Made by a program: the position numbers and the translations under genes
NCBI GenBank assembly: GCA_031288035.1
Contig: JAITSG010000021.1
Location: 1-7,864, forward strand
DNA from: Rickettsiales bacterium
GTDB lineage: Bacteria > Pseudomonadota > Alphaproteobacteria > Rs-D84 > CACZYB01
DNA length: 7,864 bases
Direction: 5' to 3'
Notes under the pieces: generated by a model
Databases searched by the model: none
Told to the model about the DNA's origin: nothing
The model's input: the letters and a program-made list of their open reading frames with translations, nothing else
Shown here: positions 1 to 6,909 of the stretch, in pieces
How positions within the stretch are numbered: the stretch's first letter is position 1
How the letters are laid out: every line of letters starts with the position of its first letter

Positions 1-49
1 GCCTGCCGTTGATGGAAATAACCCTTATCTCTTTGCTTTCGCCGACCAA
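1..49 (-). CDS. Start of third gene of the pilus operon (partial, TTG start; PilO-like possible)
   Basis: An open frame continues 48 nt after the secretin stop and runs off the window edge. The best start is TTG at 49, preceded by GAGGGG at 56-61 with a 6-nt gap, a good ribosome binding site. The 16 visible residues read MVGESKEIRVISINGR. The nearby ATG at 63 leads only to a 12-codon frame ending in TAA, so it was not chosen. Position in the operon and the short basic/hydrophobic beginning would suit a PilO-type type IVB pilus assembly protein, which commonly follows the PilN secretin, but this fragment is too short to identify. The product name is inference from gene order. Confidence 0.4.
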   Translation of the reverse strand, partial: MVGESKEIRVISINGR

Positions 50-97
50 GACGCACCCCTCATGCCCGGCCCCTCCGACACAGCGGGAGGCCCCGTA

Positions 98-1603
98 TCA
101 ATATTCCGGCATCCCCCAATAGTCGCTGGACGAATTGTACTCCAGCGGGGAATTTATAACCTGCGGCGTCAGCATGACGACCAGGACGTCGCGCGAGGTC
201 TTGCTGCCCATGCTTCCGCCTATCGGCGTAAACTCGGCCTTCCCGAGCCCCTCCGAACTGTTGACGTTCTGTATCTTCTCGAATCCGGTCAGGACCGCGG
301 TCTGGCCGGATTCCATGACTATCTCCTGCATGAAGTTCCTCTGCTCTATCTTGGGCAGCTGGATGGTAGTCCCGCTTGCCGAGAAGCTGTCGAGCGAGAT
401 CAGCTCCTTGAGGCTCATGTTGAACATCAGCATCAGGCGCCCGTTCTCGAGTATGTTCGGCATTATCTGCATGGAAAAGCCGGTGGATTCCTCGGCCGGA
501 GTTATCTCGGTCGTGGAGTTCGTGTTCTCGGTCAGGGTCGAGATCGAGCTCACGTACTTGAACGTCTGTATGTTGTTTATCGGAACTATGCGGTTGTTGC
601 GCGCGGTCACCACCGCCGAGGTGACAAGCGACGTCTTGCCCTGCGATGAGAGCGCCTTTATCGCCGCCTCGGAGCCGACGAACTTGTTGTCGCCGCCCAG
701 AATGGCGAACGACACGCCCTCCTTGGCCTCGTTCGGATACGTGGCGCTCATGCTGAACGCCCCGTCGAACGCGGCCTTGAGGTTGAGGCCGAAGTCGTTG
801 CTCTTGTTAAGCGAAACCTGGAGCACCTTGACGGTGACGGCCACCTGCTTGGCGAACCGGCGGTTCTGCTCCTTTATATACGCCTCCACGCGGTCGAGAA
901 TCTTCGGCGTAGAGGTGACGGTGAGCGAGTTCGTGGACGGCGACACCTGTATCTCCCCGTCGGTCACTATCGACTTGACGACGGCCTGTATCTCCTCCCA
1001 CTCCTTCACAGAGGCGGTGGTCTGGAGCGTGGCGGCGGAGTCGGAACCGGACGCTATGTTGGCCGAATAGGTCGAGTTGGTCGAAAGCGTGTGCAGGACG
1101 AACGTGCGCGTCTTGTACTTGTAAAACGTGATGCGCCCCCCCTTGTACGACCATTCGAGGTTCATCTTGCCGGACAGCATGTCCAGAAGGCCGGAAAGGG
1201 TGCCGGTGTAGGAAACGCTCATCTTCTTTATGTTGTCGCGCTTGACCGTGTCCTCCAGCCGCGCGTTGATGTTGGTCAGGAACTGTATCTGGTTGAGTAT
1301 CTAGTCTATCTCGACGGCCTCGTCCGTTATCATGGTTATGCCCTCGTCCGTCTCGAACGCCTTGGGCAGCCGGTCGTTATGCTCGGCCACCGTCGAAGTC
1401 TCGCCAAGCCATATCCCGTCGGAAACCGATATCATGTTCTTGGACACCGGCTTTCCAGGAAGCTTCGCCCGGTCGAGCGCGTCTTGCGTTTCGCGGAAAT
1501 CGTCGGACACGGCGCCCTTTATATCCTCGGCCATGTCGCCGTTGTAGCAGGACGCCAGCGAACACGCCAGCACGCCAGCCAGAAGCCCGGCTCTAATTGT
1601 CAT
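98..1603 (-). CDS. pilN: Type IVB pilus secretin, R64 PilN family, interrupted by an in-frame TAG at codon 101
   Basis: Outer-membrane secretin that would form the channel through which a type IVB pilus (or related secretion fibre) passes. The start at 1603 has a near-perfect ribosome binding site (AGGAGGAG at 1608-1615) and gives a lipoprotein signal peptide with lipobox LASC and Cys19, as expected for PilN secretins. The N-terminal domain (about 20-130) is followed by a short N-type domain with the KILDRVEAYIKEQNRRF segment near 260-280. The C-terminal secretin domain ends with the beta-strand signatures SGQTAVLTGFE and DVLVVMLTPQVINSP. Total length is 501 codons, normal for the family. Codon 101 (1303-1301) is TAG; the frame is unchanged on both sides, with no indel and no other stop. 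The downstream 400 residues show no sign of decay. The gene overlaps the end of the tcpQ-like gene by 11 bp, implying translational coupling. Without amber readthrough only a 100-residue lipoprotein would be made. Confidence 0.85.
1301..1303 (-). other. In-frame amber (TAG) codon inside the secretin gene
   Basis: The plus strand reads cta, so the mRNA reads UAG, flanked by ...V-E-I-D before and I-L-N-Q-I-Q-F-L after. The next base is A. Codons that become TAG by one substitution include GAG, CAG, AAG, TAC and TGG; Glu, Gln or Tyr would all fit the local amphipathic sequence. The same next base (A) follows the apparently genuine TAG stop of the upstream gene, so immediate 3' context does not distinguish the two. 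Confidence 0.9.
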
Positions 1604-2315
1604 CGTTCTCCTCCTGTGTCTTCACCACCAGCACGCGGTTGCCGAGATAATACTTGGCCAACGGCTGGGGGGCCGCGTGGGCGAACGTGCGGATAAGAGC
1701 GGCGGAAACGTCCTTGAACCGGCCGCGGAATATCGCGCTGGCCTTCAAGGGATACTCGCGCTTGGTGTCCCACACAAGCTCCCACCCCTCTATGTCGCAC
1801 CACTGCTGGAGCACCTCGCGCATGGTCATGCCCTCCTTGGCCACCCAGTCGCGTATCGAATCCTGCAATATCCTGGACACGTCGACGGCATCCGAAGAAT
1901 CGGCCGCGGAGGCGTTCGCGGCGTTGACTATCTCCCTGGCGGCGCCCTTGTCCTGCCTGGCGCTGCCCGGAGGGGCGGACGCGGAAATAGTCCGCGCGCC
2001 GGCGTCGTTGATGAGGCTCTTGTTCGCCAGAGGCATCGCGGAATTCTTGGACGGGATTATGCCGCTCGTCACCGGCGGGCCGCCGCTTTGAGTCGCGTTG
2101 TTCGCGCCGCCGGTCCAGCCCGTGGCCGAACGGGGCGAAGCGCCCGGCTTCCCGGCGTCGGGGTTCGCCGCCCGCTCGTCCGCGCTCTTGTACGACTCGG
2201 TATACGGAGCGGGCCACACGGGATCGTCGGCATAATTCGCATCCGGCCCGGGCGTGCCGTCGGCGTACGCCGCGAAGCCCGCGAATGCGAATACGAATGC
2301 AAGAATTTTTTTCAT
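1593..2315 (-). CDS. TcpQ-like pilus biogenesis protein (exported, partner of the secretin)
   Basis: A 240-residue exported protein. Residues 1-18 form a Sec signal peptide (MKK, hydrophobic core, AYA-D cleavage site). Residues 20-140 are low-complexity, rich in Ala, Pro, Ser, Gly and Asn, probably an unstructured periplasmic linker. Residues 145-233 match the TcpQ / PilL C-terminal domain pattern: W157...G162-T164-R166-VL, then QW-C-GWEL-VW, a YPLKAS strand, and the closing YYLGNRVLVVKT. TcpQ-domain proteins assist secretin assembly or act as periplasmic parts of type IVB pilus systems; the exact role here is inferred from the adjacent secretin. The start has AGGA 7 nt upstream. It ends with TAG at 1595-1593, just after the domain end and overlapping the secretin start by 11 bp, so here TAG behaves as a true stop. 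It is the first gene of the operon. Confidence 0.8.
   Translation of the reverse strand: MKKILAFVFAFAGFAAYADGTPGPDANYADDPVWPAPYTESYKSADERAANPDAGKPGASPRSATGWTGGANNATQSGGPPVTSGIIPSKNSAMPLANKSLINDAGARTISASAPPGSARQDKGAAREIVNAANASAADSSDAVDVSRILQDSIRDWVAKEGMTMREVLQQWCDIEGWELVWDTKREYPLKASAIFRGRFKDVSAALIRTFAHAAPQPLAKYYLGNRVLVVKTQEENDDN
1604..1615 (-). promoter_or_regulatory. Strong ribosome binding site for the secretin, inside the tcpQ-like gene
   Basis: The minus strand reads AGGAGGAGAACG directly before ATG at 1603. It lies within the last codons of the upstream gene and fixes the secretin start at the lipoprotein signal peptide. Confidence 0.8.
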
Positions 2316-2347
2316 ACTCTCGTCCTATTTCTTTCCTTAAGGACAAG

Positions 2348-2378
2348 TGTATAGATAAAACTTTATTAAATCAATCAA
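2348..2378 (-). promoter_or_regulatory. Probable promoter of the tcpQ-like/secretin operon
   Basis: The AT-rich stretch upstream of the tcpQ-like start contains, on the minus strand, TTGATT at 2378-2373, a 17-bp spacer, and TCTATA at 2355-2350. An alternative -10 is TATACA at 2353-2348. The region lies just after a terminator for the upstream gene, which supports an independent promoter here. The expected leader is roughly 25-30 nt. Element assignment is by eye. Confidence 0.45.
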
Positions 2379-2408
2379 AAAATGCTCGCCGGAACAAAAT
2401 TCGGCGAG
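2377..2408 (-). terminator. Rho-independent terminator after the small membrane protein gene
   Basis: Inverted repeat ctcgccg (2385-2391) / cggcgag (2402-2408), a perfect 7-bp GC-rich stem that can extend past a bulge to two A-T pairs. On the minus strand it is followed closely by six T residues (2382-2377). It lies 44 bp past the stop of the 53-residue gene and separates that gene from the pilus operon. Confidence 0.8.
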
Positions 2409-2451
2409 GCGGCCTCCGCGCCGTATTCCAGCGCAGAACGCGGCCTGACGC

Positions 2452-2613
2452 TCAGTCTTTTCTGCCCTTGAAATAACGGATCGCGAGCGATGCGGCGAAC
2501 GCGGCGGCCAGCGCGGCGTAGTACCAGCGGTTCCGGCGTGTAAGATGCTCGAATATAGTCAGCTTGGACGCGATGAGCACGATTGTTATGTCCAAAATAG
2601 GCAGTTTTTTCAT
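2452..2613 (-). CDS. Small membrane protein, 53 residues, function unknown
   Basis: ATG at 2613, stop TGA at 2454-2452. A clear ribosome binding site (AAAGGAACC, with AGGA at 2623-2620) lies 6 nt before the ATG. The product starts MKKLPILDITIVLIASKL and has two hydrophobic stretches, about residues 6-21 and 31-46. They are separated by a basic turn (HLTRRNRW), and the protein ends in a basic tail (RYFKGRKD). This suggests a hairpin of two membrane segments or one peripheral plus one transmembrane helix. A terminator follows 44 bp downstream, and a hairpin precedes it. I do not recognise the family. The strong ribosome binding site, flanking terminator and sensible codon use argue that it is a real gene rather than chance. 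Confidence 0.65.
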   Translation of the reverse strand: MKKLPILDITIVLIASKLTIFEHLTRRNRWYYAALAAAFAASLAIRYFKGRKD

Positions 2614-2637
2614 AATGGTTCCTTTCGTCTGAAACTC

Positions 2638-2661
2638 GGCCGCCCCGGCTTCCGGGCGGCC
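2638..2661. repeat. Strong GC hairpin between lysS and the small membrane protein gene
   Basis: Perfect 8-bp inverted repeat ggccgccc (2638-2645) / gggcggcc (2654-2661) with an 8-nt spacer. It starts 47 bp past the lysS stop and 24 bp before the small gene's ATG. On the minus strand it is followed by GAGTTTCAG, so there is no proper T tract. It could be a weak or Rho-assisted lysS terminator or attenuator, an mRNA 3'-end stabiliser, or a 5'-UTR element of the small gene. Confidence 0.6.
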
Positions 2662-2708
2662 ATGCGCGTAAATATAATAACTCTATTTCGCGCTTTTGTC
2701 CATGTTTT

Positions 2709-4277
2709 TTATAAAAGCTCCCTCGCCTTTTCCTCCCCGACCGAGCGGATGAAGCCGGCCAGCTTCGGGCCGCGGTCGCGGCTTATCAAAAGCTGGTAGA
2801 CCTTCTTGTACGCGTCGGCGCCGAGGCCGTTTTCCGCGACCAGCGCGGCAATCCTGTCCTGAAGCGACCTGTCGTCGGGCCAGGCGCGCGAAAGCTCGGC
2901 CTTAAGCGCGGAGACGAACTTCGCCTCGGCCGCGGAAAGCCCGACATCCGCGCGTCTTTTGCCGTTCAGGATGAAACGGAAGTCATCGGGCGCATGGTTC
3001 TTTATCCAGAACGCGGCTCGCTCGGCGCGATCCTTGAACCTGCGCTCATCCCTTTCCGTCTTAATCACGCCCGCGTAGTACGCGCGGGTCTTTCCCATGT
3101 CGAAGCCGTTTATCTGCAGTATGCTGCACAGATGCCTGAAAGACGGCTGGAACGGGCATTCGTCCGGGATAACCCCTTCGAGATTCAGCTGGGAAAGCTC
3201 GTAAATCCTCCTTGCGTAGGGGTCGCCCGCATAGGCGCTCCTTTCCATGGCGTCGAATTCATCGTAGTTCTTTATCACGTCAAGGTCGAACGCCATGTCG
3301 AACATGGCGTCGGGCTTATAAGAGGCGAAGAACCAGCGCACCATCTCCGGCTCGTACACCTCGAGCACGCTCTCGAGGGAAAAGCCGTTCCCGGCGCTGG
3401 AGCTCATCTTCTTGGTCTGGCCCTTCACCCGTATGTTCTCATACACGGCATAGACGGGCGAGTCTATCCCGAAAACCTCGCGCGCGATGATGGCGCCGGT
3501 TTCGCGCGAGCCGCCGGCCGAGGAATGGTCGCGGCCGCCCGGCTCGAAATCCACGCCCTCGTACGCCCAGCGCATGGGCCAGTCCACGCGCCACGGAAGC
3601 TTGAGCCTCCTGGACGTCCTCAGGTCGAGGGAGCCCCTGCGCCCGCACAACTTGCATTCGTAATCCAGCGTCTTTTTCCCCGCGTCGTAGTTGGAAAAGG
3701 CCACGCGGTCGCGGTTGCATTCCTCGCAATACGTCTCTATCGGCATCCAGCCCTCGGAAATTTCCGAGGTCTTGAACTCCTGCAATATCCCGGCTATCCT
3801 GTCGCGGGAATCCATGGCCCTTACTATCATGTCGTTATAGTCGCCCGCGCGGTACTTGGCGTGCTGGTATATGTATTCGACATAACCCACGCCGACCGAC
3901 GGAGCCGCGGTCTCGAGAGTGAGCTCGTTGCGGCGGGCGTAGCTGTCCGCGGCGCCGTACGGGTCCGGGACGTCGACTATCGGCCGGTACAGATGCCCCC
4001 TCAACATATCCTGCCCTGGCATGTCGGCGGGAACCTTGCGGAACGTGTCGTAGTCGTCCCACGAATATATGAAGCGCACCTTCCTGCCCATCCCCATAAG
4101 CGCGCGGGCCACCAGGTCGACGGTCATGACCTCGCGGAACTTCCCGAAATGTATCGTGCCGGACGGCGTGATGCCGGCGGCAAGGGTATAGGACGGCCTG
4201 TCCCCCCTTCTTTCGATTATTTCCCCGGCCATGGCATCGGCCCAGTGCGTGAAAGCCCTCTGCGTCAAGTCGCTCAT
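2709..4277 (-). CDS. lysS: Class I lysyl-tRNA synthetase
   Basis: Charges tRNA-Lys with lysine in the cytoplasm. At 522 residues it has the usual length for class I LysRS (archaeal type, also in alphaproteobacteria and spirochaetes) and is unrelated to the common class II enzyme. The HIGH-type motif is HFGK (residues 43-46) in TPSGTIHFGKFREV, with the KMSKS-type loop KKMSSSAGN around 289-297. Between them lie two cysteine pairs, CEEC (184-187) and CKLC (208-211), likely a zinc site, and a conserved-looking GGRDHSSAGGS segment (247-257). The C-terminal part is helical, suiting anticodon recognition. The ATG at 4277 overlaps the glgA stop (ATGA), with GGAG 6 nt upstream inside the glgA 3' end, so its translation should be coupled to glgA. 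The stop is TAA. The upstream part of this open frame (above 4277) is only the shadow of glgA. Confidence 0.93.
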   Translation of the reverse strand: MSDLTQRAFTHWADAMAGEIIERRGDRPSYTLAAGITPSGTIHFGKFREVMTVDLVARALMGMGRKVRFIYSWDDYDTFRKVPADMPGQDMLRGHLYRPIVDVPDPYGAADSYARRNELTLETAAPSVGVGYVEYIYQHAKYRAGDYNDMIVRAMDSRDRIAGILQEFKTSEISEGWMPIETYCEECNRDRVAFSNYDAGKKTLDYECKLCGRRGSLDLRTSRRLKLPWRVDWPMRWAYEGVDFEPGGRDHSSAGGSRETGAIIAREVFGIDSPVYAVYENIRVKGQTKKMSSSAGNGFSLESVLEVYEPEMVRWFFASYKPDAMFDMAFDLDVIKNYDEFDAMERSAYAGDPYARRIYELSQLNLEGVIPDECPFQPSFRHLCSILQINGFDMGKTRAYYAGVIKTERDERRFKDRAERAAFWIKNHAPDDFRFILNGKRRADVGLSAAEAKFVSALKAELSRAWPDDRSLQDRIAALVAENGLGADAYKKVYQLLISRDRGPKLAGFIRSVGEEKARELL

Positions 4278-5740
4278 CTCAGCTCCAGTTGCGTGTTGTA
4301 TATGTCCATGTACTGCGCGGCCGACTTGTCCCAGCTGAAATTCTGGGCCATGCCGCGGCGCATTATGTCGCCCCACAGCCGACGCTCGTTCCGGTACGTG
4401 CCGAGTATGCGGTTCACGCCGTAGGCGAAGTCGTGCAGCGAATAGTTCTCGAACAAGAACCCCGTCGCCGCGGGGCTTACTATCGTGTTTTGGAAATTCG
4501 CGTCGACTATCGTGTCCCTGAGCCCCCCGGTCATGCGGGCGAACGGAACGGTGCCGTACTTCATCGCGAACATCTGGGTAAGCCCGCACGGCTCGAACCG
4601 CGCCGGATTTATGAGGACGTCCGAGCCGGCGATCACCTGATGGCTCTTCTCCTCGTCGAAATCGACCACGCGGAACTGGCCCGGATAGCCGCCCTCCAGG
4701 GCCTTCAGCCGCGGCAGATAGCCGCCCTGATCCTCGCCCATAACCGCGAGCTGGACGTTGTTTATCATAAGGAACGGCACGGCGTCGATGAGTATGTCCA
4801 CGCCCTTCTGCTCGGTCAGGCGCGAAAGCACGCCGAACAGCGGAACCTTCGGATTGACGGCCAGGCCGAGGGATTTCTGCAGGCATTCCTTGTTCGCCCT
4901 CTTGCCATCGCGATCCTCCGGCGCGTATTTTTTCGCGATGTACCCGTCCGTCGCGGGATCCCACAGGCCGTAGTCCACGCCGTTCAGGATGCCGGTCAGG
5001 CTGCCCTTGCGCCTTATCAGATCGTGCTCCAGCCCGCAACCGTAGGCGTAGGTCTGTATCTCCTCGGCATAGCTCGGACTTACGGTCGTTATCTTGTCCG
5101 CAAACGATATGCCGGCCTTCAGGAACGAAACCTGGCGGTAGAACTACACGCCGTTCTCGTTGAAGAAATAGTTCGGCAGCCCGAGGTCGGAAAACCTCTC
5201 GTACGGGAAAATCCCCTGGAACGCCAGGTTGTGTATCGTAAGCACTGTCGAGGTGCGTATGTCGGCCCCCTGGCGCCGCAGGAGCTCCACGTACGCCGGG
5301 GCAAGCGCGGTCATCCAGTCGTTGACGTGCATGACGTCCGGACAGAACGAATCCACGCCGCCCTTGGCGAACTCCGCCGCGACCCACGAAAGGCATGCGA
5401 AGCGGAGGTGGTTGTCGCTCCACGCCGTGCCGGACGCGTCCGCGTACGGGTTGCCGGCCCTCAGGAACAGCTCGGGCGCGTCGACGAGATAGAACCTCAC
5501 CGGATTGCCCCTGATCGCACCCCTGTACACCGATATTTCCCGCGCATGGAACCCGGGGCCGAACGAATGAACCTTCTCCAGCCTGTCGAACGCGTCGATT
5601 ATCGCCGGGAACGCGGGCATCAGATAGCGGATGTCGACCCCGGCCTTCCTTATCGCCCGCGGAAGGCACGCGCACACGTCGCCCAATCCGCCTGTCTTGT
5701 TGTACGGGAAAAGCTCGGACGTGACGAACAGCGACTTCAT
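4274..5740 (-). CDS. glgA: Glycogen/starch synthase GlgA, interrupted by an in-frame TAG at codon 199
   Basis: GT5-family synthase that extends alpha-1,4-glucan using ADP-glucose (or UDP-glucose). It begins MKSLFVTSELFPYNKTGGLGDV, containing the KTGGL nucleotide-sugar motif (residues 15-19). The N-terminal Rossmann domain includes HVNDWMTALAPAY and TIHNLAFQGIFP. The C-terminal domain has SRLTEQKG (about 306-313), GEDQGGYLPRL, and the catalytic RFEPCGLTQ with Glu383, then TGGLRDTI. Total length is 488 codons, close to the E. coli enzyme. Codon 199 (5146-5144) is TAG, between NENGV and FYRQVSFLKAG, in a conserved stretch where family members usually have Glu. Frame and motifs are intact on both sides. 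ATG at 5740 overlaps the upstream glycosyltransferase stop, and its own stop overlaps lysS. Without readthrough, only the 198-residue N-terminal half would be made, which should be inactive. Confidence 0.88.
5144..5146 (-). other. In-frame amber (TAG) codon inside glgA
   Basis: The plus strand reads cta, so the mRNA reads UAG, flanked by N-G-V before and F-Y-R-Q-V-S-F-L-K-A-G after. In GlgA proteins I recall (for example E. coli GLEFNGQ and Agrobacterium SIEYYGD), this column is Glu. A GAG-to-TAG change would explain it with one base. The following base is T. No second stop or shift occurs in the remaining 289 codons. Confidence 0.9.
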
Positions 5741-6882
5741 CCCCGGCTCTCCAGGATATAGTCGTATATGTCGCCTATCTTGGCCGGGACGGCCCTGAGC
5801 GAGAAGTTGAGGCGGACGACGCTCGCCATCCTGTGCGAAATGTCGCTCCTCTTGTCCTTGGGCAGCGACACGCCCCACATTATCCCGTCCGCCAGGGCCC
5901 CCGCGTCGCCGGGCGCGTACAGCCTGAACCCGTTCTGGTCGGCCATGTACTCGCGCGTGGAGCCTATGTCCGGCGCGATAACCGGGCGGCCCATGGACTG
6001 GGCGCGCAGCACGTTGCGGTCCGCCAGGCGCGGAACAGTGTTCGTCGCCACGAACACGTCGCACAGAGTCATCAGCGCGGCCAAGTCCGGATACGCCCCG
6101 GCTATGTGGATTATGTCCGAAACGCCGAGCTTGGACGCCAGCCGCTCCAGCCGGTCCTTGGCCTTCGGCGCGTCCCTGTAATCCCCGACGAGGAGGCAGT
6201 GCATCCTTTCACGCACGTCGCGCGGAAGGCGGGCCACGGCCTCGATAAGCGCGTCCTGGCCGTCGGAATCCGAAAGCCTGCCCGCGGTCATGACTATGAA
6301 ACAATCCTCGGGTATCCTAAGGTCGCCGGCGGCCTTGATTATGCGCTCGGCGCTGACGGATGCGGTGTTGAACATGTCCGTGTCCACCCATTGCGGTATG
6401 ATGACTATGCGGCCCGGCGGCACGCGGTACGCGGACTGGACGTATCCGGCCGCATACTCGCTCGGCACTATCTTATAGTCCGCCCTGGCCATGTACGACG
6501 CGCGGCGGAACAGGCGCGACAGTATGGTCGGCCTGTACACCGTCAGCAGCGAGAATACGTACGGAATGCGCGCGAACCGGCGTATCTTGGCCGCGTAGTA
6601 CGACGCCTGCGGCGTGAACGAGTGCACCAGCCCTATTTTCTCCGCCTCGACAATCTCGCGGAGCCTCTTCAGATTCCGGTGGATGACGAACACGTCCGTA
6701 TAGTCGATCGGCATGAGCACGTGCTTTATCCCGAAGCGCTTCAGGTTCTTGACCATGCGCCCGCCCGCGGAAACGACCGTCATGTCGAACCCGCGGGCGT
6801 GAAGCACCATGGCCACGTCTATGACAGACTGGTCGACCGTCCCGGATTCCAGCGAGGAGGCGATGACGAGAACGTTTTTCAT
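5737..6882 (-). CDS. GT4-like glycosyltransferase with a degenerate active site
   Basis: A 381-residue protein with the two Rossmann-like domains of GT4 transferases (lipopolysaccharide/glycan type). It opens MKNVLVIASSLESG, with SAGGRMVKNLKRFGI near 38-52 as in related proteins. The mid-region has VPSEYAAGYVQ and a donor-domain start MTAGRLSDSDGQDALIEAV (198-215). Three key positions differ from active GT4 enzymes. The Lys after the GRL motif is Asp207. The E-X7-E pair is Arg285 and Arg293, in a segment that otherwise aligns well (P-R-L-A-D-R-N-V-L-R-A-Q-S-M-G-R-P-V). It may be a non-catalytic paralogue or use another mechanism. The ATG at 6882 was preferred over 6918: it begins the first beta strand, has a purine-rich GGGAAGAAAG upstream, and lies just downstream of a good promoter, which the longer form would overlap. 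First gene of the glgA-lysS operon; its TGA overlaps the glgA ATG. Confidence 0.82.
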   Translation of the reverse strand: MKNVLVIASSLESGTVDQSVIDVAMVLHARGFDMTVVSAGGRMVKNLKRFGIKHVLMPIDYTDVFVIHRNLKRLREIVEAEKIGLVHSFTPQASYYAAKIRRFARIPYVFSLLTVYRPTILSRLFRRASYMARADYKIVPSEYAAGYVQSAYRVPPGRIVIIPQWVDTDMFNTASVSAERIIKAAGDLRIPEDCFIVMTAGRLSDSDGQDALIEAVARLPRDVRERMHCLLVGDYRDAPKAKDRLERLASKLGVSDIIHIAGAYPDLAALMTLCDVFVATNTVPRLADRNVLRAQSMGRPVIAPDIGSTREYMADQNGFRLYAPGDAGALADGIMWGVSLPKDKRSDISHRMASVVRLNFSLRAVPAKIGDIYDYILESRG

Positions 6883-6909
6883 TTGCACTTTCTTCCCAAA
6901 GCATATACT
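6883..6909 (+). promoter_or_regulatory. Possible divergent promoter for the DUF1460 gene
   Basis: TATACT at 6904-6909 is a good -10, with TTGCAC at 6883-6888 as a candidate -35. The 15-bp spacer is short, so the -35 is uncertain. Transcription would begin near 6916, about 19 nt before the ATG, with AGAGG as the ribosome binding site. The -10 shares three bases with the opposing -10 at 6907-6912. Confidence 0.4.

Noticed and set aside
135..1070. Long plus-strand frame opposite the secretin
   Set aside because: Shadow of the GC-biased coding strand; no ribosome binding site, no recognisable domain, while the minus strand carries a known family.
2709..4277. Class I LysRS as evidence for pyrrolysine decoding
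   Set aside because: Class I and II LysRS were once linked to charging an amber tRNA in Methanosarcina, but class I LysRS is the ordinary lysine enzyme in many bacteria, so its presence says nothing about UAG.
4274..5143. Separate gene for the C-terminal half of GlgA starting at the ATG at 4978
   Set aside because: No convincing ribosome binding site was noticed, and the 55 codons between the TAG and that ATG also match GlgA, so it is one interrupted gene.
4278..5675. A 988-residue fusion protein ending in LysRS
   Set aside because: The part upstream of 4277 is an out-of-frame reading of glgA; LysRS has its own ATG with a ribosome binding site and normal family length.
4289..5761. Plus-strand frame of 490 codons opposite glgA
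   Set aside because: It is Arg/Val/His-rich with no family resemblance, as expected of antisense of GC-rich coding DNA; glgA on the minus strand has all its motifs.
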